From Alteromonas sp. KC3 (GTDB taxonomy: Bacteria > Pseudomonadota > Gammaproteobacteria > Enterobacterales > Alteromonadaceae): a stretch of 64,000 nt of DNA. This document shows positions 57,077-64,000 of the stretch, one piece after another. The DNA is taken from assembly GCF_016756315.1 (NCBI RefSeq), contig NZ_AP024235.1:1364001-1428000 (forward strand), in the 5' to 3' direction. Under the pieces are notes generated by a model. It searched no databases and had not been told where the DNA came from. It saw only the letters and a program-made list of their open reading frames with translations. Within the stretch, counting starts at the first letter, position 1; each line of letters begins with the position of its first letter. Made by a program: the position numbers and the translations under genes.

Positions 57077-57661
57077 ATGAGAACAGTAGGCTTAGTTGCC
57101 GCCCTGATGGTATTGACAGGATGTCAAATGCTTAAGGGCAATAAAGAAGATGCTGCGCCGTTAGCGTCAGTTAACGCGAAACCTAAAATTACCCAAGATT
57201 TTTGTTTTTATGATCAAGCACCAGAATTATTTGAGCACAATTGCGACCCGTCGTACTGGTTAAATTTGTGGTTAGAGGCGGGAAGTACCAATTGGAGTGA
57301 ACGAAAGGCGGCGGTGAAAGCGCTAGGCACAACCGAATTTGATGTGCTAACTGCATATATCTACACCTTGCCAAACGATACGCCATATCAAGATCGTCTA
57401 AGAGCTCAACTGGCTTTGAATGAAGTGGCTGGGGAGTTTACGCCACTGGCTCAACAGGTTGTATCCACCGTTGCAGGTGCGCAGAACAATCAACAAATGG
57501 AACTTGAGTCTGCACTTGTTGTATTGGAAAAAGAAAATACCTCTCGTGCGCAGCAACTTGAAGCGCTTAAAAGCGAAACGGACACGCTAAGAAAAAAACT
57601 AGAAGAACTGTTGCAAATTGAAGCAACACTGATGGACAAAAATAGGAGTACACAACAATGA
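57077..57661 (+). CDS. QseG-like lipoprotein of the GlrK-GlrR system
   Basis: The 194-residue lipoprotein has lipobox LTGC (Cys16, Gln at +2, so outer-membrane sorting is expected). The mature protein has a C-terminal coiled coil (about 140-190). It sits between glrK and glrR as qseG/yfhG does in E. coli, where QseG is an outer-membrane lipoprotein that activates the kinase. Starts three bases after glrK and overlaps glrR by four bases (ATGA). The sequence match itself is weak, so the name rests on position and type. Confidence 0.75.
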   Translation: MRTVGLVAALMVLTGCQMLKGNKEDAAPLASVNAKPKITQDFCFYDQAPELFEHNCDPSYWLNLWLEAGSTNWSERKAAVKALGTTEFDVLTAYIYTLPNDTPYQDRLRAQLALNEVAGEFTPLAQQVVSTVAGAQNNQQMELESALVVLEKENTSRAQQLEALKSETDTLRKKLEELLQIEATLMDKNRSTQQ

Positions 57662-58998
57662 GCGAGCAAGCCGGCACTAACCCAAACTTATTGTTGGTAG
57701 ATGACGACAAGAGCCTATTGAGACTATTGACTATACGCTTGGAAGGCGAAGGTTATACTGTGACGGCAGTAGAAGATGGTCAGTCAGCATTGAGAAAACT
57801 GCAGAACGACAATTACGATGTTGTGCTAAGCGATTTGCGCATGCCAGGTTTAGACGGCCTAAGTCTATTTGAAGAAATCATGGGTATTCGCAAAGATATT
57901 CCTGTCATCCTTATGACTGCTCACGGCACAATTGCAGATGCTGTAGCGGCAACCCAGCGCGGTGTATTTGGTTTTCTTCCTAAACCTGTTGATCATGATG
58001 AGCTTAGAGCATTGTTGCAAAAAGCGCTGAGTCAGTCACAAGCGGCACAACCAGGAGACTGGGCAAAAGATATTATTACTCGTTCCCCCGAAATGCTGAA
58101 CGTATTAGATCAGGCCTACCGTATTGCCCAGCGCGAAGTGTCGATACTAATCAGCGGTGCAAGCGGAACAGGTAAAGAACTTTTAGCTAACGCCATTCAC
58201 AAAGCAAGTAACAGAAGTGATAAACCTTTTGTTGCGATCAACTGTGGCGCCTTGCCCGAGAACTTACTTGAATCTGAGTTATTTGGTCACGCAAAAGGCG
58301 CGTTTACGGGCGCGGTTGCTGCGCATCCTGGATTGTTCAGAGAGGCCGACGGCGGCACGCTATTTTTAGATGAAATTGGCGATATGCCAATGACACTTCA
58401 AGTTAAGTTACTTCGTGCGCTTCAGGAGCGCCAAATTCGCCCTGTCGGAAGCAGTAAGCATGTGGACATCGATGTTCGTATCATTTCGGCAACCCATAAA
58501 GATTTGCACAAAGAAATGGAAGAGGGAACGTTTCGTGAAGATCTCTACTACCGTCTCAATGTGGTAAACCTCAAACTTCCATCGTTGAAGTCGAGAAGTG
58601 AAGATATTCCGCTATTAGCCCGCTCATTATTACAGCAAAGTGCGCAGCGCCATGGTGTGAACGTAAGCCAGTTTTCTGACGACGCTATGCAGCAACTCGT
58701 TACCTCTTCTTGGCCGGGTAATGTACGTCAGTTAGTTAACGTAGTAGAGCAATGCGTAGCGTTAACACAAACGCCGGTAATTCCGCTTCACCTTGTTGAG
58801 CAAGCGCTGTCTGCAACCAAGCAAAGTTGGCCAACACTCACAGAAGCGCGCGATGCTTTTGAGCAGCAGTACCTGCATAAACTGTTAAAAATGACAGATG
58901 GAAATGTTACACGTGCTGCAGAGCTTGCAGGTAGAAACCGCACCGATATGCATAAGCTGATGAAAAAACACGAGCTTGATGCCGCTGACTTCAGATAG
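57658..58998 (+). CDS. glrR: Sigma-54-dependent response regulator GlrR/QseF
   Basis: The 446-residue regulator has a receiver (LLVDDDKSL, acceptor Asp59 in VVLSDLRMPG), an AAA+ domain (about 140-370) with Walker A GASGTGKE, the sigma-54 contact loop GAFTGA, Walker B GGTLFLDEIGD and a C-terminal HTH (about 400-440). E. coli GlrR activates the small RNA glmY. The GAFTGA motif is intact, so sigma-54 activation is expected. It overlaps the QseG-like gene by four bases. Confidence 0.94.
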   Translation: MSEQAGTNPNLLLVDDDKSLLRLLTIRLEGEGYTVTAVEDGQSALRKLQNDNYDVVLSDLRMPGLDGLSLFEEIMGIRKDIPVILMTAHGTIADAVAATQRGVFGFLPKPVDHDELRALLQKALSQSQAAQPGDWAKDIITRSPEMLNVLDQAYRIAQREVSILISGASGTGKELLANAIHKASNRSDKPFVAINCGALPENLLESELFGHAKGAFTGAVAAHPGLFREADGGTLFLDEIGDMPMTLQVKLLRALQERQIRPVGSSKHVDIDVRIISATHKDLHKEMEEGTFREDLYYRLNVVNLKLPSLKSRSEDIPLLARSLLQQSAQRHGVNVSQFSDDAMQQLVTSSWPGNVRQLVNVVEQCVALTQTPVIPLHLVEQALSATKQSWPTLTEARDAFEQQYLHKLLKMTDGNVTRAAELAGRNRTDMHKLMKKHELDAADFR

Positions 58999-59022
58999 AA
59001 ATAGGCAAGTCAAAAAAGTAAG

Positions 59023-59053
59023 AAAAACGCATCACTTTTTGTGATGCGTTTTT
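59023..59053. terminator. Bidirectional terminator after glrR
   Basis: AAAAACGCATCAC / GTGATGCGTTTTT with a 5-base T loop, between glrR and the convergent DUF72 gene. Confidence 0.9.
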
Positions 59054-59074
59054 CTTTGTTCCTTAAATGCTTAG

Positions 59075-59983
59075 CTAGAACAACGCATCCTGCTCAGGTT
59101 GATGCTTAATCGCAAGGTTATTAAGCAGATGAACGGTTTCGTTTTCGTTGTATAAATCAATAAACTGCTGGGCTAACCAAGGGGCGTCTTTATTGTCTGG
59201 TCGATGGCAAAAGAAATATACGTCTTTACCTTCATTTTGCCATTGTTTCACTTTTTTCACCCATGGCAGTAAGCAGCGCCTGTTGTCGTCATCCACGTCA
59301 TTGCCCACAAAGCGTACAATAGGTGTATCACCTGTAGCGATAACATTTACAGGTACACGGGGCTTTTTCTCTCTGACGTCTTCTAGCATGGCACGTCTAC
59401 TTGTTCCTCCTGCATCCACAGGCCCAGTAAAGAGCGCTCGGGTGTCCATAATGACTCTATTTGCACCGCGGCTGATCAAAAGCTGATTAAGCGCCTTTTC
59501 CTCGTCACCCTTAGCGAAAAAGGCTAAATGCCGTACTTCCACTGCGACGTTTAATTCTTGGGGCAGTGCTGCTAAAAACGTATCTAAATCGGGCAGCTTT
59601 TCTGGCCCAAATGAAGCGGGCAGTTGAAGCATCATTACCCCTAGCTTTTCTTTCAAAGGGCTTAACAAGGAAAGCTGTTGAGCAACCTCTTCGTCACAGT
59701 GTTTTAACTGATGTACATGGGTAATATTCTGGTGGAATTTAAAAGCAAACCGAAAGTGTTCGGGCACTGAATCACGCCATCTCGTTACAGCGTCCTGGTG
59801 AGGAAGAGAATAAAACGTAGTATTACCCTCAACCGTATTACATTCCTTAGCATACACAGACAAACCATTATCTGACTTGGGATAATTAGCAAACCACGTC
59901 TTTGGCCAATAGCTATGTTGCCACATGGGTAATCCAATATAGATATTTCCGCGAGATAAGGCCGATTTATGCATATTTGTCAT
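59075..59983 (-). CDS. DUF72 domain protein (YecE-like)
   Basis: The 302-residue protein has DUF72 features: YIGLPMWQHSYWPKTWF near the start, NTVEGNTTFYSLP (about 50-62), FAFKFHQNITH and VAVEVRHLAFF. The fold is a TIM barrel in the xylose-isomerase-like group. Function is unknown. The gene converges with glrR and diverges from aspS. Confidence 0.85.
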   Translation of the reverse strand: MTNMHKSALSRGNIYIGLPMWQHSYWPKTWFANYPKSDNGLSVYAKECNTVEGNTTFYSLPHQDAVTRWRDSVPEHFRFAFKFHQNITHVHQLKHCDEEVAQQLSLLSPLKEKLGVMMLQLPASFGPEKLPDLDTFLAALPQELNVAVEVRHLAFFAKGDEEKALNQLLISRGANRVIMDTRALFTGPVDAGGTSRRAMLEDVREKKPRVPVNVIATGDTPIVRFVGNDVDDDNRRCLLPWVKKVKQWQNEGKDVYFFCHRPDNKDAPWLAQQFIDLYNENETVHLLNNLAIKHQPEQDALF

Positions 59984-60174
59984 TGGGCTTTAGGAAGCAT
60001 TTGTTTATACTATGCGGCCTTTAAATCATTACATTATGCATGTAGTGGGCAGGCCAGTTAATTGGTCAGCAAGTTTACGCGAATTTAGTCAATCTAATAA
60101 GCCCTAAACAATGCTCAAATAAGCGCCACTTACACTCCATGCGAAGCAAGAAAATATATCAGGGGTCAAGGACC

Positions 60175-61935
60175 ATGCGCACAGATTACTGTGGGAATAT
60201 CGATTCATCATACATTGGACAAGAAGTCACCCTTTGCGGGTGGGTTAACAAGCGTCGCGACTTAGGCGGTGTAATTTTCATCGACTTACGCGACCGCGAA
60301 GGTATCGTGCAAGTGGTATTCGACCCAGACCTGCCAGAGGTGTTATCTGTTGCTAACACGTTGCGTAGCGAATTCTGCGTGAAGCTAACAGGTAAAGTGC
60401 GTGCACGTCCTGAAGGTCAGGTAAACAAAGATATGCGTACCGGTGAAATCGAAATTCTTGGTACTGGTCTTGAAGTGATCAATAAATCTGACGTACTTCC
60501 ACTTGATTGGAACCAAGAGAACTCAGAAGAGCAACGCCTGCGTTATCGCTACCTTGACCTTCGCCGTCCAGTCATGAGCCAGCGTCTGCAGTTCCGTGCA
60601 AAAGTTACTGGGGCAGTACGTCGCTTTTTAGAAGATGAAGGTTTCCTTGATATCGAAACGCCTATTCTTACCAAGGCAACGCCTGAAGGTGCACGTGACT
60701 ACTTAGTGCCAAGCCGTACTCACAAAGGTGAGTTTTTCGCGCTTCCACAGTCACCGCAGCTATTTAAGCAGCTTCTGATGATGTCGGGTATGGACCGCTA
60801 TTATCAAATCGTAAAATGTTTCCGCGACGAAGACTTACGTGCAGACCGTCAGCCTGAATTTACTCAAATCGATATTGAAACTACGTTCCTTGATGCCGAT
60901 GGCGTAATGTCAATTACTGAGCGTATGATCCGCGACTTGTTCAACAAAATGCTAGACGTTGAACTTGGCGATTTCCCTCGTATGACTTACAAAGAAGCGA
61001 TGACTCGCTTTGGTAGCGACAAGCCAGACTTGCGTAACCCATTAGAGCTTACCGATGTCGCTGACCTTTTAGCGAACGTTGACTTTAAAGTATTCAGTGG
61101 CCCAGCGAACGATCCGAAAGGCCGTGTAGCTGCTATCCGCGTACCAGGCGGTGCGTCACTCTCGCGTAAGCAAATTGATGAATATACCAAGTTTGTTGGT
61201 ATTTACGGCGCCAAGGGTCTAGCGTGGATTAAAGTGAACGATGCGCAAGCAGGGCTTGAAGGTTTACAGTCGCCAATTCTTAAATTCCTAACAGAAGATA
61301 TCACTAATGCGATGCTTGAGCGCACTGGCGCACAAACAGGCGATATTCTATTGTTCGGTGCAGACAGCTACACGGTAGTTACTGAAGCAATGGGCGCACT
61401 CCGTCTTAAGTTAGGCGAAGATTTCGAACTGCTAGAAGGTGACTGGAAGCCTCTTTGGGTTGTTGATTTCCCAATGTTCGAAGAGTTTGATGGCCAGCTT
61501 CACGCTATTCACCACCCATTCACTGCACCTCGCGGATTAACGCCAGATGAGCTTAAAGCGAATCCTGCTGAAGCATTGTCTGACGCTTACGATATGGTAC
61601 TAAACGGTGTTGAATTAGGTGGTGGTTCTGTTCGTATTCACAATGAAGATATGCAGTCTACGGTATTCAACATTCTTGGTATCGACGATGAGGAAGCGAA
61701 GAACAAGTTTGGCTTCTTGCTAGATGCATTGCGTTTTGGTGCGCCTCCTCATGCAGGTCTTGCGTTTGGTTTAGACCGTCTAGTTATGCTTATGACAGGC
61801 GCAACGTCAATTCGCGATGTAATGGCATTCCCGAAAACGACGACTGCAGCTTGCCCATTAACGTCTGCGCCTAGCCCTGCTAACCCTCAACAGCTTGAAG
61901 AGTTAGCCATTGCGACGGTGAAGAAACAGTCGTAA
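60175..61935 (+). CDS. aspS: Aspartyl-tRNA synthetase
   Basis: The ATG at 60175 (MRTDYCGNI) is chosen, with AGGGG upstream. A frame from 60139 is open but adds an unlikely leader. The 586-residue class IIb enzyme has an OB-fold anticodon domain (about 15-105), motif 2 [18 protein letters not shown], a GAD insertion domain (about 280-420) and motif 3 [15 protein letters not shown]. It joins Asp to tRNA. Length matches E. coli AspRS (590). Confidence 0.97.
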   Translation: MRTDYCGNIDSSYIGQEVTLCGWVNKRRDLGGVIFIDLRDREGIVQVVFDPDLPEVLSVANTLRSEFCVKLTGKVRARPEGQVNKDMRTGEIEILGTGLEVINKSDVLPLDWNQENSEEQRLRYRYLDLRRPVMSQRLQFRAKVTGAVRRFLEDEGFLDIETPILTKATPEGARDYLVPSRTHKGEFFALPQSPQLFKQLLMMSGMDRYYQIVKCFRDEDLRADRQPEFTQIDIETTFLDADGVMSITERMIRDLFNKMLDVELGDFPRMTYKEAMTRFGSDKPDLRNPLELTDVADLLANVDFKVFSGPANDPKGRVAAIRVPGGASLSRKQIDEYTKFVGIYGAKGLAWIKVNDAQAGLEGLQSPILKFLTEDITNAMLERTGAQTGDILLFGADSYTVVTEAMGALRLKLGEDFELLEGDWKPLWVVDFPMFEEFDGQLHAIHHPFTAPRGLTPDELKANPAEALSDAYDMVLNGVELGGGSVRIHNEDMQSTVFNILGIDDEEAKNKFGFLLDALRFGAPPHAGLAFGLDRLVMLMTGATSIRDVMAFPKTTTAACPLTSAPSPANPQQLEELAIATVKKQS

Positions 61936-61938
61936 TTT

Positions 61939-62379
61939 ATGGCGTATAAGAAGCCTGAATCTGCACTGGTGGTGTTGTATGACCAACACCACCAAGTGTT
62001 GCTACTGCAACGGCAAGATGATCCCACTTTTTGGCAGTCGGTAACTGGCGCGTTAGAAGAGGGGGAGTTGCCAATTGAGACCGCATATCGTGAGGTAGCA
62101 GAGGAAATTGGCATCGACGCTAAAGCGCATGGCTTTGTGGTCAATGACCATAAAAAGCAGAATCAATACGAAATCCGTAGTCGCTGGCTACATCGTTACC
62201 CTCCCGGCACGATTTACAATACCGAGCATGTTTTTTCCCTTCAAATAGATAGTGAAATTCCGTTGGCGCTAACTGAACATTTACAGTACCAATGGGTGTC
62301 TAAAGACGAAGCGCTAGATAGGCTTTGGTCGCCGTCAAACAAAGAAGCAGTATCTTTGTTTGTACCGAGTATGCGTTAA
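61939..62379 (+). CDS. nudB: Dihydroneopterin triphosphate diphosphatase NudB
   Basis: The 146-residue protein carries a full Nudix box ([27 protein letters not shown] spacing G-x5-E-x7-REVAEE). NudB acts in folate synthesis by removing pyrophosphate from dihydroneopterin triphosphate. Gene order aspS-nudB-ruvC resembles E. coli. It starts three bases after aspS and shares TAATG with ruvC. Confidence 0.92.
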   Translation: MAYKKPESALVVLYDQHHQVLLLQRQDDPTFWQSVTGALEEGELPIETAYREVAEEIGIDAKAHGFVVNDHKKQNQYEIRSRWLHRYPPGTIYNTEHVFSLQIDSEIPLALTEHLQYQWVSKDEALDRLWSPSNKEAVSLFVPSMR

Positions 62380-62897
62380 TGGTTATACTGGGTATAGATC
62401 CAGGTTCTAGGATCACAGGCTACGGTTTAATTGCTCGTAAGCAAGGTAAATTAGTTTACGTTGCAAGTGGTTGTATTCGCGTTGGCACAGCCGAGTTACC
62501 GGCACGACTAGCCAATATTTACACTGGAATTGGCGATATCATTCGTCAATACAACCCATCACAATTTGCTATTGAGCAGGTTTTTATGGCGAAAAACCCT
62601 GACTCAGCGCTAAAACTCGGGCAAGCAAGAGGGGCAGCTATTGTTGCGGCAACGCAGGCAGCGCTTCCGGTGGCTGAGTACAGCGCCAGACAAATTAAAC
62701 AAGCCGTGGTGGGCAAAGGCAGTGCCGATAAATCGCAAGTTCAGCACATGGTTAAGCATTTACTGAATTTAAGCGGTACTCCACAAGCTGATGCTGCCGA
62801 TGCACTCGCCGTTGCGCTGTGTCATGCGCATACCGAGCAAAGCTTAATAAATATGGCTGGGCAAGCGCGCAAAACAGTGCGCGGACGCTTGCGTTAA
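62379..62897 (+). CDS. ruvC: Holliday-junction resolvase RuvC
   Basis: The start is the ATG at 62379, which overlaps the nudB stop. A longer frame from 62325 is not credible. The 172-residue nuclease has the catalytic acidic residues in [13 protein letters not shown] (Asp), [22 protein letters not shown] (Glu) and [14 protein letters not shown] (two Asp). It cuts Holliday junctions with RuvAB. There is no yebC between nudB and ruvC, unlike E. coli. Confidence 0.96.
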   Translation: MVILGIDPGSRITGYGLIARKQGKLVYVASGCIRVGTAELPARLANIYTGIGDIIRQYNPSQFAIEQVFMAKNPDSALKLGQARGAAIVAATQAALPVAEYSARQIKQAVVGKGSADKSQVQHMVKHLLNLSGTPQADAADALAVALCHAHTEQSLINMAGQARKTVRGRLR

Positions 62898-63007
62898 TCT
62901 TATTTTCCTAGAACCCGTCTTCACAATACTGGGGTGTAACTACGCGTAATGTCGCTCGACCGATAGTACGTAAAGCACCGAAAAATGAGTTTATAAAGAG
63001 ACAGCAC

Positions 63008-63628
63008 ATGATTGGACGAATTCGCGGTACGTTGGCTGAAAAACAGCCTCCAGAAATTCTTGTAGATGTGGCTGGCGTTGGTTATGAAATTCATATGCCG
63101 ATGACAAGCTTCTATCAATTGCCAGCAGTGGGCGAAGAAGTCATTGTTTACACACACTTTGTCGTGCGAGAAGACGCCCAATTGTTATTTGGCTTTGCTG
63201 ATAAGATGGAACGAGGCCTGTTTAGAGAGTTAATTAAGGCCAATGGCGTTGGACCAAAGCTGGGTTTGGCAATTCTGTCGGGTATGTCTGCATCACAATT
63301 TTTAGCGAGTGTACAAAACGAAGATGTTTCGGCACTGGTTAGTTTACCAGGTATAGGTAAGAAAACGGCAGAACGATTAGTGGTTGAACTGAAAGACAGG
63401 CTGGCCAAATTTGGCAAAGCGCAGAGTATTGCCGTGCCTCCCCCCAGTGGTGATTTATTGTCTGCGAATACCATCGTTGCAGTCAATGATGCTAGAGAAG
63501 AAGCACAAAGTGCATTAATTGCATTAGGCTATAAGCCTGCACAGGCAAGTAAATTGGTCGATAGTGTGTACAATGATGGTATGGAAAGCGAAGCGCTTAT
63601 TCGCGAGGCGCTCAAAGCAGCCCTTTAA
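63008..63628 (+). CDS. ruvA: Holliday-junction branch-migration protein RuvA
   Basis: The 206-residue protein has the OB domain [27 protein letters not shown], helix-hairpin-helix motifs [18 protein letters not shown] and [22 protein letters not shown], and a C-terminal domain. It binds the junction and loads RuvB. Separated from ruvC by 110 bases, where a promoter could lie. Confidence 0.97.
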   Translation: MIGRIRGTLAEKQPPEILVDVAGVGYEIHMPMTSFYQLPAVGEEVIVYTHFVVREDAQLLFGFADKMERGLFRELIKANGVGPKLGLAILSGMSASQFLASVQNEDVSALVSLPGIGKKTAERLVVELKDRLAKFGKAQSIAVPPPSGDLLSANTIVAVNDAREEAQSALIALGYKPAQASKLVDSVYNDGMESEALIREALKAAL

Positions 63629-63697
63629 CGCATAGTACAAAAGTGTGCTAGCTGGTGATATGCAGTTGCACAAAGTATTGTTTTAAGTAGATATATT

Positions 63698-64000
63698 ATG
63701 ATTGAAGCAGACAGACTGATTACGCCAGATGCAAATACGGAAGACGAGGTAATCGACCGCGCTATTCGCCCCAAAATGTTAGCGGATTACACGGGGCAGC
63801 CTCACGTGTGCGAGCAAATGGAGATTTTTATTCAGGCTGCCCGTAATCGCGATGATGCGCTAGACCACTTGCTTATCTTTGGCCCTCCTGGTCTGGGTAA
63901 GACAACACTCGCTAATATTGTTGCCAATGAAATGGGCGTTAATATTAAAACCACATCAGGCCCGGTATTGGAAAAAGCGGGTGACTTGGCAGCATTGCTG
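63698..64000 (+). CDS. ruvB: Holliday-junction helicase RuvB (5' part, cut by window edge)
   Basis: About 101 N-terminal residues are seen: [11 protein letters not shown]..., [11 protein letters not shown] and the Walker [15 protein letters not shown]. The AAA+ motor RuvB drives branch migration with RuvA. The rest lies beyond the right edge. It starts 69 bases after ruvA. Confidence 0.97.
   Translation, partial: MIEADRLITPDANTEDEVIDRAIRPKMLADYTGQPHVCEQMEIFIQAARNRDDALDHLLIFGPPGLGKTTLANIVANEMGVNIKTTSGPVLEKAGDLAALL

Noticed and set aside
1..64000. CRISPR arrays, tRNA or rRNA genes, insertion sequences, prophage
   Set aside because: No regularly spaced repeats, cloverleaf-like intergenic segments, transposase or phage structural genes were recognised.

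Overview
The window looks like chromosomal DNA of a marine gammaproteobacterium of the Alteromonadales, most likely Alteromonas or a close relative. I infer this from moderate GC, the gene families present, and gene orders shared with Enterobacteria: fadIJ, corB(yfjD)-ypjD-ffh, rpsP-rimM-trmD-rplS, aroF-tyrA facing pheL-pheA, glrK-qseG-glrR, and aspS-nudB-ruvCAB. No rRNA, tRNA, CRISPR array, transposase or prophage gene was seen. The species assignment rests on protein resemblance, not a database search.

Layout. 1-5 kb, minus strand: a MoxR / DUF58 / DUF4381 / VWA / VWA-TPR (Bat-type) operon, cut by the left edge. 5.4-8.9 kb: fadI-fadJ for fatty-acid beta-oxidation. 9-9.5 kb: two very small ORFs around a shared terminator. 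9.8-14.4 kb: a 1520-residue beta-propeller/PAS/GGDEF/EAL sensor. 14.7-22.3 kb: an insulinase-family protease, sixA, a small acidic protein, yfjD, ypjD and ffh.

22.4-38.6 kb lies between ffh and rpsP, which are close neighbours in Escherichia coli, and appears accessory. It holds a collagen-like propeller lipoprotein, a three-gene SMC-type complex resembling MksB/E/F, a TerB-like protein, a lipoprotein hydrolase, an RND pump with its adaptor, and an ABC exporter. 38.9-40.9 kb is the rpsP operon. 41-43.5 kb has a TRIC-like channel, an orphan periplasmic binding protein and a crotonase-fold enzyme.

43.7-48.9 kb carries aromatic amino-acid synthesis. A DAHP synthase gene sits behind a TyrR-box-like site, followed by tyrA, a chemotaxis receptor, and pheA with a legible Phe attenuator (leader peptide, antiterminator arm, terminator).

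49-59 kb is a signalling cluster: a tandem receiver protein with one degenerate receiver, a YciH-like factor, a STAS protein, a receiver-PP2C-HATPase gene split by a one-base frameshift, a second TerB-like protein, a second GGDEF-EAL protein, an EF-hand protein, and GlrK-QseG-GlrR. 59-64 kb ends with a DUF72 protein, aspS, nudB, ruvC, ruvA and the start of ruvB.

The most interesting items are the MksBEF-like operon with reversed gene order and no neighbouring nuclease, the pheA attenuator whose leader peptide may be translated from a leaderless transcript, the frameshift in a G6 run of the partner-switching regulator, and the TyrR-like site with a Phe-rich mini-ORF before the DAHP synthase gene.
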